From Nguyenibacter vanlangensis (GTDB taxonomy: Bacteria > Pseudomonadota > Alphaproteobacteria > Acetobacterales > Acetobacteraceae), in the NCBI RefSeq assembly GCF_038719015.1, contig NZ_CP152276.1, positions 1,002,001 to 1,066,000 on the forward strand: a DNA stretch of 64,000 bases, read 5' to 3'. This document shows positions 38,798-52,306 of the stretch, one piece after another. A program made the position numbers and the translations under genes. Within the stretch, counting starts at the first letter, position 1; each line of letters opens with the position of its first letter. A model generated the notes under the pieces. The model saw only the letters and a list, made by a program, of their open reading frames with translations, made no database searches and had not been told where the DNA came from.

Positions 38798-40098
38798 GGA
38801 CAGGACGGATACCGTCCCTTGCCCTGCTCCTGCAACCAGTCCAGCACGCCGCCCGCGGCGGCATGCCCGGTGGCGAAGCAGGCCTGCAACAGATATCCCC
38901 CGGTCGGGGCCTCCCAATCCAGCATTTCGCCGGCCACGAACACCCCCGGCCGGGCACGCAGCATGAAGCGCGCATCGATCTCGGCGCGGCGCACCCCGCC
39001 GGCCGCCGAAATCGCCCGCTCCAGCGAATCGGGCGCCGTCGCCACCACCGGCACCGCCTTGACCAGCCGCGCCAGCGCCACGGCGTCGCGCGGCGGGCTT
39101 TCGCCATGCGGCATGCCCTCGCGCAGCAGCGCCACCGCCACGGGCGGCAGGCGCAGCGCCTTGCGCAGCAGGTTGGACAGGCTCTCGCGCCCCCGCACCC
39201 GCGCCAGCCGCCCGGCCACCGCGTCGCACGCCATGTCCGGCCGCAGATCGATCATCAGCCGCGCCGTCCCGTGCCGCGCGATCCGCTCGCGCAGCCGGGC
39301 GGACAGCGCATAGACCGCGCCGCCCTCCAGCCCGCGCCGCGTCACCACCGCCTCGCCCCGCACCCGCGCATCCTCTCCGGCGCCACCCTCATCCGGCACC
39401 CCATCCAGCATCAGCGCGATGCCCCGCAACGGCGTGCCGGCGAACCGGTCGCAAAATTCCCGGCTCCAGTTCGTGACGAACCCGCAATTGGCCGGCCGGA
39501 ACGGCGCGACCCCGATCCCGGCCTCCTCCAGCAGCGCGGTCCAGCGCCCGTCCGCCCCCAGGCGGGGCCGGCTCGCGCCGCCCAGCGCCAGCAGCACGGC
39601 ATCGGCCGGCATCGTCCCTTCGCCCCGCATCCCGTCTCCCTGGGGCCGATCCCCCTGGGGCCCGACAAAGCGAACCCGCCCCGCCTCGTCCCAGCCGGTC
39701 CAGTCATGGCGGGTCAGCAGCCGCACCCCCAGCGCATCCAGCCGCGCGCGCCAGGCCCGCAGCAGCGGCGACGCCTTCATGGCAAGCGGAAAGACCCGCC
39801 CGCTGCTGCCGACGAAGCAGGGCTGGCCCAGCCCGTCCGCCCAGCGGCGCAGATCGTCCGGGGCAAAGCCGCGCAGCGCGGGCTCCAGCCACGATCGCGC
39901 CGCGCCATACCGCGTGACGAACCGATCGAACGGCTCCGAATGGGTCAGGTTCAGCCCGCCCCGGCCCGCCATCAGCAGCCGGCGCCCGATTGTGGGCATC
40001 CGTTCCAGCACGCTCACCGCGCAGCCGGCCTCCGCCAGCCGCTCGGCCGCCGCCAGCCCGGCCGGACCGGCCCCGACAATGACGATGGCGGGCCTCAT
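38794..40098 (-). CDS. HI0933-type flavoprotein (TIGR03862-like)
   Basis: 434 residues. The N-terminal FAD-binding Rossmann motif is IVIVGAGPAGLAAAERLAEA, with the family block IGRRLLMAGRGGLNLTHSEP, and the C-terminal end GVFVAGEMLDWEAPTGGYLL followed by QACFATGHAAA. Members are probable FAD-dependent oxidoreductases of unknown substrate. No signal peptide. The stop overlaps the HerA-like gene start, so the two are co-translated. Confidence 0.9.
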   Translation of the reverse strand: MRPAIVIVGAGPAGLAAAERLAEAGCAVSVLERMPTIGRRLLMAGRGGLNLTHSEPFDRFVTRYGAARSWLEPALRGFAPDDLRRWADGLGQPCFVGSSGRVFPLAMKASPLLRAWRARLDALGVRLLTRHDWTGWDEAGRVRFVGPQGDRPQGDGMRGEGTMPADAVLLALGGASRPRLGADGRWTALLEEAGIGVAPFRPANCGFVTNWSREFCDRFAGTPLRGIALMLDGVPDEGGAGEDARVRGEAVVTRRGLEGGAVYALSARLRERIARHGTARLMIDLRPDMACDAVAGRLARVRGRESLSNLLRKALRLPPVAVALLREGMPHGESPPRDAVALARLVKAVPVVATAPDSLERAISAAGGVRRAEIDARFMLRARPGVFVAGEMLDWEAPTGGYLLQACFATGHAAAGGVLDWLQEQGKGRYPSCP

Positions 40099-40160
40099 GC
40101 CCCCATTCCCGCTTCACCCGATACACACATCCTCGGGGCTTTAGATCAGATCGCGCCCCA

Positions 40161-40220
40161 GTGGAATCGCCTTACGTGGAATCGCCTTACGTGAAATCGC
40201 CTCACGCGAAATCACCTCAT
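40161..40220. repeat. Four tandem 15-bp repeats downstream of the amidohydrolase
   Basis: GTGGAATCGCCTTAC twice (40161-40175, 40176-40190), then GTGAAATCGCCTCAC (40191-40205) and GCGAAATCACCTCAT (40206-40220). The last unit includes the amidohydrolase stop codon. The array decays with distance from 40161. Confidence 0.95.
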
Positions 40221-41626
40221 TGCGCGACCAGCGCCCCCTCGGTGCGGACGCCGCGATGCCAGACCTGCGCGATCCGGTCGACCGCGGCGATATCCCGCGC
40301 CGGATCGCCCGCCACGACAAGCAGGTCGGCCCATTTCCCGGGCTGGACCGTCCCCCGGTCGTCCCAGCGCATCAGCGCCGCCGCCTGGCCGGTGGCCAGC
40401 GTGATGGCCTGCAGCGGCGTCAGGCCCGCCGCCACCGTCAGCTTCAGTTCCCGATGTTCGGCGAACCCCGGAATCCGCGTGGCCGACGCGCCGGAATCGG
40501 TGCCGAACCCGATGCGGATGCCCGCGCGGTACAGGGTCGCCAGGTTGCGCTGATTGATCGCCAGCGCCTTGCGCGACGCCGCCGTCAGCGGCGCGGCCAG
40601 GATCCTGGCCCGCCATGCCGGATCGGCGAACTGGGCGCGCAGGGCGGGGTCCAGCCCGGCGGACAGGAACGGATCGTCCAGCCATTCCGGATGCTGGGCG
40701 AAGATGTAATTGGCCTCGTCCAGATCCAGGGTGGCGATGTACCACGCCCCCTTCTGCTCCATCAGCATGATGAAATCGGGATCGACCGGCCGGTCGCGCA
40801 CGCCATGAGCGATGATGTCCGCCCCCGCCGCGACCAGCGCCTTCGCGTCGGCCAGGTCGTGGATATGCGCCGCCACCCGCAGGCCGCGCCTGTGGGCCTG
40901 GTCGATCGCGGCGCGATAGATTGCCGGATCGATCTTGGGATACCCCTTCGCCCCCGGCACGCCGTTGCGGAAATCATCCACCCAGATCTTGACCAGGTCG
41001 GTCCCCTCGTCGGCCATCCGGTCCACGGCGGCGCGCGCCTCGTCCGGCGTGGTCGGGCGATAGATCTGGTCGGGCCCCAGATGGAACATTCCCTGCGGCG
41101 GCACCCCGTCCGGCGCCCCGATCCCCTGATCGACCCCGAACAGGTCGGCCCCCGGATTGCGCCCCGCATGCTGCTCCGCGCGCAGCCGGTCGAACAAGGG
41201 CGATGTGTTCAGCCCCAGCGACACCACGTCCAGCACGCCATAGCGTGCATACTGCCTCATCTGGGCCAGGATGTTGTCCCGCGTGTAATTGGCCGCGTCG
41301 TCGCGCGTGCCCTTCACCAGCCCGGTATGGCTGTGGTCGGAAATCAGCCCCGGCAGAACCGTCAGCCCCGCCAGATCGACCCGCCGCGCACCGGCCGGCA
41401 CCGCAAACGTCCCGTCCCGCCCCACCGAAGCGACACGCCCGTCCCGCACCAGGATCGCACTGTCCGCCACCGGCGCCGCGCCGGTCCCGTCGATCAGGGT
41501 CGCATGCTCCAGCAGCACCGGCGCCGCCCCCAACGCCGGCGTCCCGCCCAGCAGCCACGCCCCCAGCGGCAACACGCCCCGGAACCGTACGCACCGCTTT
41601 CCTCCGAACCGTGACGCGATCGTCAT
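40217..41626 (-). CDS. Secreted amidohydrolase family protein
   Basis: 469 residues from ATG 41626 with a signal peptide (LPLGAWLLGGTPALGAA). Amidohydrolase marks: LEHATLIDGTGAAPVADSAI, the metal motif LPGLISDHSHTGLVKG (HxH), VAAHIHDLADAKALVAAGAD, IIAHGV, and FGTDSGASATRIPGF with the catalytic aspartate, closing with GTVQPGKWADLLVVAGDP. It should be a periplasmic metal-dependent hydrolase, of the imidazolonepropionase/prolidase-like group; substrate not assignable. It is divergent from the phosphodiesterase-like gene. Confidence 0.88.
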   Translation of the reverse strand: MTIASRFGGKRCVRFRGVLPLGAWLLGGTPALGAAPVLLEHATLIDGTGAAPVADSAILVRDGRVASVGRDGTFAVPAGARRVDLAGLTVLPGLISDHSHTGLVKGTRDDAANYTRDNILAQMRQYARYGVLDVVSLGLNTSPLFDRLRAEQHAGRNPGADLFGVDQGIGAPDGVPPQGMFHLGPDQIYRPTTPDEARAAVDRMADEGTDLVKIWVDDFRNGVPGAKGYPKIDPAIYRAAIDQAHRRGLRVAAHIHDLADAKALVAAGADIIAHGVRDRPVDPDFIMLMEQKGAWYIATLDLDEANYIFAQHPEWLDDPFLSAGLDPALRAQFADPAWRARILAAPLTAASRKALAINQRNLATLYRAGIRIGFGTDSGASATRIPGFAEHRELKLTVAAGLTPLQAITLATGQAAALMRWDDRGTVQPGKWADLLVVAGDPARDIAAVDRIAQVWHRGVRTEGALVAQ

Positions 41627-41921
41627 GCCGGCTGCCTCCCTTTTCGGCCCCGTCCTCCGCGTCACCATCCGGCACCATGTCCGAAATCCCCCGACGAGGC
41701 GATATGATGAATTCTGCGATTCTATCTTATTTTTTTGAAATAATGACAAGAAACTTGCATTTCTACGGCATGACGACTCATCGCCGGGAAAAGAACCCTT
41801 GATGGATAAGGATCCTTTTGCTTCTTCTCCGGAAGAAAACGCTTTCGATCGTCCTGCGCCCGATCCCGTCACGGGCAAATATCAGAATGCCCCCCGTCCC
41901 GAACCAATCCTTTCCAGAACC

Positions 41922-42965
41922 ATGAAGATCCGGAATAGTCTCGCATCCTTCGCCATCGGAACAGCCCGTCTTCACGCGATTTTTCTCGCGATTCTTCCCG
42001 TGACTCTCTGGGGCATTACGCGCCCCGCATGCGCCACTGGGTTCGATATCGTCGTGCTCGGCGCCCGGGGCGGCATCCAGGACGGCAATCTCAGCGCCTA
42101 TCTGGTTCGGCCATCGGGGGACGCGCGCGCCATTCTTTGCGATGCCGGAACCGTGGTGGCGGGTCTCGAAGCCGCGTCTCGACATGGCGCGTTCCACGAT
42201 CTCACCCGGTCCCCCCAAATCGCGCCGCGCGAAGCCGGCATCGTGCTTCACGACATCATCAAGGGCTATTTGATCAGCCACGCGCACCTCGATCACATCG
42301 CCGGCCTTGTCGCCGTATCGCCCGATGACATGCCGAAGCCGATCTATGCACTTCCGTCCGTCAACCGCATCCTGGCCCGGGACATATTCAACTGGCGCGT
42401 CTGGCCCAACATGGGTGACCGCGGTCCGCCGCCGCGCCTGGCAACATATCGATATCGCGACCTGGTACCGGGACAAAGGCTGCCGCTGGACGGCACGGCC
42501 ATGGAGGTCCGCGCCTTTCCGCTCAGCCATGGCGGCGTGGAATCCACCGCGTTCCTGATCGAAAGCGGCGGCGCCGCGATGGTATATCTTGGCGACACCG
42601 GACCCGATGCGCTGGAACACGGCACGCGCCTGCAGGATCTTTGGCGTGCCGTAGCGCCTTTGGCGCGCGCACACCGCCTGAAGGGGATCATCATCGAATG
42701 TTCATGGGACAATGCGCGTCCCGACCACCTTCTCTTCGGTCACCTGACACCACGATGGCTTGCGGCGACATTGTCCGACCTGCGCTCGCAAAGCGGCGGA
42801 GGGACCGTCCTTGCCGGATTGCCGGTACTGGTCAGCCACGTCAAATATACCTTGACCGGCGCCCCGCCTGCCCAGGTGACGATCGAGAACGAACTGAAGG
42901 CCGCTGACCGAACAGGCGTGCATTTCATTATCGCGGAGCAGGGCATGTCGCTGCGCTTCGACTGA
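41922..42965 (+). CDS. Class II cyclic-nucleotide phosphodiesterase-like protein (periplasmic)
   Basis: 347 residues from ATG 41922, chosen because a signal peptide starts there (MKIRNSLASFAIGTARLHAI ... PACA); the frame is open to an ATG at 41802, which would bury it. The metallo-beta-lactamase-like core has DIVVLGARGGIQDGNLSAYL, the metal motif LISHAHLDHIAGL, FPLSHGGVESTAFLIESGG and YLGDTGPD. This fits PDE1-type 3',5'-cAMP phosphodiesterases, which are periplasmic in some Gram-negatives. Composition is slightly less GC-rich than neighbours. Confidence 0.85.
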   Translation: MKIRNSLASFAIGTARLHAIFLAILPVTLWGITRPACATGFDIVVLGARGGIQDGNLSAYLVRPSGDARAILCDAGTVVAGLEAASRHGAFHDLTRSPQIAPREAGIVLHDIIKGYLISHAHLDHIAGLVAVSPDDMPKPIYALPSVNRILARDIFNWRVWPNMGDRGPPPRLATYRYRDLVPGQRLPLDGTAMEVRAFPLSHGGVESTAFLIESGGAAMVYLGDTGPDALEHGTRLQDLWRAVAPLARAHRLKGIIIECSWDNARPDHLLFGHLTPRWLAATLSDLRSQSGGGTVLAGLPVLVSHVKYTLTGAPPAQVTIENELKAADRTGVHFIIAEQGMSLRFD

Positions 42966-43068
42966 GCGACCGTCTCCATTGCCCTATCCGTTCACCCCTT
43001 CACGGATATGGCTCCATCTCACTGTTCGGATCAGGATCCTCTCTCAGACCCCGCATCCGCCCATCCCC

Positions 43069-43932
43069 TCAGATCATGTAGTCGATCGGCGGCAGCATCT
43101 GGTCCATGGTAAAGGCCGGCAGCGAGGAATGGCGCGTGCCCACCGGGCGCGCCGGATTGCCGACCACGGTCGTATAGGGCGGCACCGATTCCAGCACGAT
43201 CGACCCGGCGCCCACCTTGGCGCCCTCGCCCAGCTCGATATTGCCCAGCACCTTCGCCCCGGCACCGATCAGCACGCCGCGCCGCACCTTGGGATGCCGG
43301 TCGCCGACATTCTTGCCCGTGCCGCCCAGGGTGACGCCCTGCAGCAACGACACGTCGTCCTCCAGCACCGAGGTCTCGCCGATCACGATCCCGGTGCCAT
43401 GGTCGAACAGGATGCGCCGCCCCAGCCGCGCCGCCGGATGGATATCGACCGCGAACAGTTCCGACGCCCGGCTCTGCAGATGCAGCGCCAGATAGCGCCG
43501 GTCGTTATGCCACAGCCAATGCGCCACGCGGTGGCTCTGCACCGCGTGATAGCCCTTGAAGAACAGGAACGGCGTCGCGTAATTCGCCGTCGCCGGATCG
43601 CGCTCGCGGATCGCCACCAGGTCGGCGGCGGCGGCGGCCACGATCTCGGGATCGGCGTCGAACACTTCCGTGACCAGTTCGGCCAGCGCGTCATCCGCCA
43701 CCGACCGGTCGCCCAGCTTGCGGCCGATCAGCGCGGCCAGCCCGTTGGCGAAGCCGGCATGGTTGCGAATGCCCGTCGCCAGCAATCCCCGCACCAGCGG
43801 ATCGCCGCAGCCCTCGCATCCTTGCGTGATGTCGTCCCACAGCCGGCGCAGGTCGATCTGCGTCAGGGTGGGCTCGGATGCGGAACGGCTCTTGCGGGCA
43901 TCGGCAAGCGAAATCGGCGAACTATCGGGCAT
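43069..43932 (-). CDS. cysE: Serine O-acetyltransferase
   Basis: 287 residues from ATG 43932. The N-terminal helical domain ends around FFKGYHAVQSHRVAHWLW. The left-handed beta-helix then has DIHPAARLGRRILFDHGTGI, VIGETSVLEDDVSLLQGVTL, GGTGKNVGDRHPKVRRGVLI and VVGNPARPVG. It makes O-acetylserine, the carbon skeleton for cysteine. It lies 103 bases after the FAD hydroxylase gene on the same strand. Confidence 0.96.
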   Translation of the reverse strand: MPDSSPISLADARKSRSASEPTLTQIDLRRLWDDITQGCEGCGDPLVRGLLATGIRNHAGFANGLAALIGRKLGDRSVADDALAELVTEVFDADPEIVAAAAADLVAIRERDPATANYATPFLFFKGYHAVQSHRVAHWLWHNDRRYLALHLQSRASELFAVDIHPAARLGRRILFDHGTGIVIGETSVLEDDVSLLQGVTLGGTGKNVGDRHPKVRRGVLIGAGAKVLGNIELGEGAKVGAGSIVLESVPPYTTVVGNPARPVGTRHSSLPAFTMDQMLPPIDYMI

Positions 43933-44035
43933 GACAGACCTGACGCAGCAGAGAAAGGCAGCATATGGGACAGCGTCCCGCCCCGGACCAGAGGGCACCT
44001 GCCCGGAAAAGATCCCAAACGAAAAACGCCGGCCC

Positions 44036-47378
<3,343 letters not shown>

Positions 47379-47422
47379 CGCAGCGCCCCGCGCGGGCATG
47401 CTGGCCGGCAGGCCGATCGACT

Positions 47423-47458
47423 GGCCGATCTGGGGCTTCCCCCCGGATCGGCCTTTTT
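47423..47458 (+). terminator. Intrinsic terminator after amtB
   Basis: GGCCGATC (47423-47430) pairs with GATCGGCC (47446-47453), followed by TTTTTC, 45 bases past the amtB stop. Confidence 0.85.
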
Positions 47459-47567
47459 CTTTCCGTATTCATGTCAAACTGTTATGAAGAATCGTCCAGA
47501 CCGAACGCCACGTCCGGCACGGCCGCCGGCGCGTGCCGTTCCGCAAACGGAAAGGGTTGCCTTCCTC

Positions 47568-48131
47568 ATGGTTCATGCGATTCGCGGCCGGCTCGCGCTC
47601 GGCCTGCTTCTGACCGTTCCCGCCCTCGCGCTGGAGGCGCCGCACGCCCACGCCGTCAGCGCCGCGCAGGCGTGCTACAAGAAATTCAACGCCGAGCGGA
47701 AAGCCGGCACCATCAAGGGCCAGACCTACAAGGACTTCAAGGCCACGCAATGCGCGGCGCCCGGGGCGGCCCAAGGCACGGCCGCCGCCCCCGCCACCGC
47801 CACGCCCGCCGCCAACATGCCCGCGGCGCCGTCCCCGGCGGCCCAGGCCGCGCCCACGGCTCCGGGCGCGGCATCCCCGCCGCCGACCGCCCCGGCCGCC
47901 GCCCCGATGCCGGCCAAATCCGCCCCCACCACGGCCGCGGTTCCCGGCAACGCGGTGCTGCCCAACGCGGTCTCGCCGAAATATACCAGCGAAAGCCCCG
48001 GCAAGGCGCGGATGCATACCTGCCTGGACCAATACAACGCCAACAAGGCCACCAACGGCAATGGCGGCCTGAAATGGATCCAGAAGGGCGGCGGCTATTA
48101 CAGCGTCTGCAACGCCCACCTCAAAGGCTAG
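47568..48131 (+). CDS. Secreted PsiF-repeat-like protein
   Basis: 187 residues from ATG 47568, which starts a signal peptide (RGRLALGLLLTVPALALEAP, cleaved near HAHA). A first cysteine-pair motif, ACYKKFNAERKAGTIKGQTY followed by KDFKATQC, resembles the PsiF repeat. A ~100-residue Ala/Pro-rich linker leads to MHTCLDQYNANKATNGNGGL and KWIQKGGGYYSVCNAHLKG, a second Cys-pair module. The linker suggests an extended periplasmic protein. Longer start at 47484 is possible but lacks signal character. Function unknown. Confidence 0.75.
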   Translation: MVHAIRGRLALGLLLTVPALALEAPHAHAVSAAQACYKKFNAERKAGTIKGQTYKDFKATQCAAPGAAQGTAAAPATATPAANMPAAPSPAAQAAPTAPGAASPPPTAPAAAPMPAKSAPTTAAVPGNAVLPNAVSPKYTSESPGKARMHTCLDQYNANKATNGNGGLKWIQKGGGYYSVCNAHLKG

Positions 48132-48330
48132 TGTCCTGCCCGAGAAATTCTTATGAGAATTTCTCGGATCAGCAGGCCACTAAAATATTGATCCCAGTGT
48201 CCTCGGGACACTGGGGCATCATCCGACCGGATGGACTCATCCGGTCGGACAAAGATGCTCGATAAAACAATAAATTAGAGCCATATCCGTGAACCCCATA
48301 TCCGTGAACCAGTGTGAACGGATATGGCTC
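48131..48330. repeat. Cluster of four perfect stem-loops
   Basis: Four consecutive perfect hairpins: CCGAGAAATTC/GAATTTCTCGG (48140-48167); CCCAGTGTCC/GGACACTGGG (48193-48215, loop TCG); TCCGACCGGATG/CATCCGGTCGGA (48222-48249); GAGCCATATCCGT/ACGGATATGGCTC (48278-48330), whose loop holds a perfect 15-base direct repeat CCATATCCGTGAACC (48281-48295, 48296-48310). They sit between the PsiF-like gene and the toxin-antitoxin pair. The first resembles the hairpin at 37150. Confidence 0.9.
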
Positions 48331-48405
48331 TACGACCCGATCTGGGAATGATTGCCAACAATGCTGTAAATCATGTATTTTGTTCCACCTTCAGGGAGGA
48401 ACAAA

Positions 48406-48660
48406 ATGCGGACATTCTCAACGAGCGACCTGTCCCGCAAATCCGGGGACATCATTGCCAGCGCTCTTCAAGGGCCGGTATCGATCAGCCAGCGTGGCAA
48501 GCCGCGCCTGGTTGTGTTGAGCGTGGAGCAATACGAGGCCCTGGTGCGCAGTCCGGAGGATCGGATTGCGGGCGCCACTGCGGACATGCCGGGGCCCCTG
48601 GCGCACGATATCGCGACGGCTATCGATGCGTATCTGGCGTCGACCGAATCAACGCCGTGA
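48406..48660 (+). CDS. Phd/YefM-type antitoxin
   Basis: 84 residues from ATG 48406, preceded by GGAGGA at 48395-48400. The start MRTFSTSDLSRKSGDIIASA, then GPVSISQRGKPRLVVLSVEQ and YEALVRS, is the Phd/YefM DNA-binding fold that represses its own operon and binds the toxin through a C-terminal tail. It is open further upstream but without a better start. The stop overlaps the next gene by 4 bases. Confidence 0.88.
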   Translation: MRTFSTSDLSRKSGDIIASALQGPVSISQRGKPRLVVLSVEQYEALVRSPEDRIAGATADMPGPLAHDIATAIDAYLASTESTP

Positions 48661-49070
48661 GCGTCGGTCTGCGACCCGGGACCGTCCTCAGATACCCCTA
48701 TCTCTGGCATTGGCAGGACGCCCGCGGTGAAACGGAAGGGCGCAAGGAGCGTCCGACCGCCGTTGCCGTGGTGTTCCTCGCGCGGGAAGGACAGGAGTAT
48801 GTCCTGCTCCTGCCTCTGACCACGCGCGAGCCCGCCGCCGCGCGAGTGGCGGTCGAGATCCCGGACACGGAGAAGCGGCGGGCCGGGCTTGATCGGACAT
48901 TGCGCCAATGGCTCATCCTGGACGAATACAATCTCGATCCGTTGCAGGCGTCATATTATCTACGCGGGGACACGGTCACCGGACAGTTCAGCGAGGCCTT
49001 TATTCGGCCTGTGCTGACCCGGTTCAGGTCTCTTTTGCCGCAGGCCAGGCGCGTGTCTCGCTATCCCTGA
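48657..49070 (+). CDS. PemK-like plasmid-maintenance toxin family protein
   Basis: 137 residues from GTG 48657, overlapping the antitoxin stop as GTGA. LRPGTVLRYPYLWHWQDARG followed by ETEGRKERPTAVAVVF, LPLTTREPAAARVAVEIPDT, EKRRAGLD and WLILDEYNLDP are the pattern of the PemK-like family annotated beside such antitoxins in Alphaproteobacteria. By analogy it may be a ribonuclease toxin; activity is not demonstrable from sequence. Coupling and order (antitoxin first) support a toxin-antitoxin pair. Confidence 0.75.
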   Translation: MSVGLRPGTVLRYPYLWHWQDARGETEGRKERPTAVAVVFLAREGQEYVLLLPLTTREPAAARVAVEIPDTEKRRAGLDRTLRQWLILDEYNLDPLQASYYLRGDTVTGQFSEAFIRPVLTRFRSLLPQARRVSRYP

Positions 49071-49161
49071 TGGACAAAATTCACGCGCGCCCCATTTCCA
49101 TTTGGCGACTGTCTCCGGGTTGATCCCATAGCGCTTCTTTCCGCTCTCGCGAAAAGATTGC

Positions 49162-49185
49162 CCATCAAATCCCGGGACTGAACAT
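49162..49185 (+). repeat. 24-bp dispersed repeat, copy 2
   Basis: Matches 7291-7314 with one mismatch, in the same orientation. It lies 90 bases after the PemK-like gene, in a 138-base gap with no other recognisable feature. Confidence 0.7.
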
Positions 49186-49208
49186 CCAAGCTTCCCCGCC
49201 TCCGATGC

Positions 49209-51202
<1,994 letters not shown>

Positions 51203-52255
51203 TCACGAATCCGATGCCGCCCCGCCGGCGCGCGGATGGGTGCGCGTCCACACCTCCATCAACTGCGCCTCGTCGGCCAGGGTATAACGCTGGGTGGTCG
51301 ACAGGCTGGCATGGCCCAGCAGGTCCTGGATCACCCGCAAATCCGCCCCGCCCTTCATCAGGTGCGTGGCAAAGGAATGGCGCAGCGCGTGCGGCGTGGC
51401 ATGCTCCGGCAGTCCCGCCACCTCCCGCCAGGCCCGCATCGCCCGCTGCGCCACCGCGGGCTGCAGCCGCCCGCCGCGCACGCCCACGAACAGCGGCGCA
51501 TCGTCCAGCGGCGCCGGATGCCGCGCCCGCCAGTCCGCCAGCGCCCGCATGACGGGCGGCAGCACCGGCACCAGCCGCTCGCGCCCGCCCTTGCCGCGCA
51601 CCAGCAGCGTGTCGCCTGCAACCCGGGCCCGGTCCAGGTCGCGTATATCCAGGTCCAGCGCCTCGGAAATCCGCAGCCCGCACCCGTACAACAGCACGAA
51701 CAGCGCCGCGTCGCGCGACTGCGCCATCGGTGTTGCGGCCAGGTCCGCCACCCCCGGCGCCACCTCCAGCGCCTGCGCCTCGCCCAGCGGACGCGGCAGC
51801 GGCGCGCGGGTGCGGGGGGCCGCCAGCAACCCCGGCGCCGGATTGGTCAGGCCATGCCGCCGCGCCAGATAGCGAAAGAAGGACCGCACGGCCGAAACCC
51901 GCCGCGCCCGGGTCCGCGCCGCGCGCTCCGGCGTGCCGCGCCGCCCTCCGGACTTCGCAGACCGGGCAGACCGGGTCAACCGGGCCGATGCAAGGGCATG
52001 CTCATGCGCCAGCCAGGCACGCAGATCCGCCAGCGCGAGTCGGTCCAGCACCGCCAGGTCGACCGCGTCGCCGACATGCGGGCCGATGAAATCCAGAAAC
52101 CGGTCCAGGTCGCCGCGATAGGCGTCGATCGTCCGCACTGATGCCCGCCGCTCGTCCCGCAGCCAGGACAGGAAGGCATCGCGCAGCGCCGCCCCCTCCA
52201 TGCGCTCCCCCATCCGTTCCCCGGTCATGCGCCCCCCATCGCCGGCACTCGGCAT
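51203..52255 (-). CDS. xerC: Tyrosine recombinase XerC
   Basis: 350 residues. The SAM-like N-terminal core-binding domain (FLSWLRDERRASVRTIDAYR) contains a variable Arg/Ser-rich insert. The catalytic domain has Arg in YGCGLRISEALDLDIRDL, Lys in VRGKGGRERLVPV, HALRHSFATHL (HxxR), LLGHASLSTTQRY with the nucleophile Tyr. With XerD it resolves chromosome dimers at dif. Several ATGs lie near the N-terminus (52255, 52228); the first is listed. It is divergent from priA. Confidence 0.93.
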   Translation of the reverse strand: MPSAGDGGRMTGERMGERMEGAALRDAFLSWLRDERRASVRTIDAYRGDLDRFLDFIGPHVGDAVDLAVLDRLALADLRAWLAHEHALASARLTRSARSAKSGGRRGTPERAARTRARRVSAVRSFFRYLARRHGLTNPAPGLLAAPRTRAPLPRPLGEAQALEVAPGVADLAATPMAQSRDAALFVLLYGCGLRISEALDLDIRDLDRARVAGDTLLVRGKGGRERLVPVLPPVMRALADWRARHPAPLDDAPLFVGVRGGRLQPAVAQRAMRAWREVAGLPEHATPHALRHSFATHLMKGGADLRVIQDLLGHASLSTTQRYTLADEAQLMEVWTRTHPRAGGAASDS

Positions 52256-52306
52256 CGGCGCCCAAACCGGACAAGACAGAACGCGGCAGGGCGGATAGAA
52301 AACCTC

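Noticed and set aside
48131..48330. CRISPR array
   Set aside because: The repeats are different hairpins, not identical direct repeats with unique spacers, and no cas gene is present in the window.
51203..52255. Phage integrase marking a prophage
   Set aside because: Sequence and context (beside priA, without phage genes) fit the housekeeping recombinase XerC.
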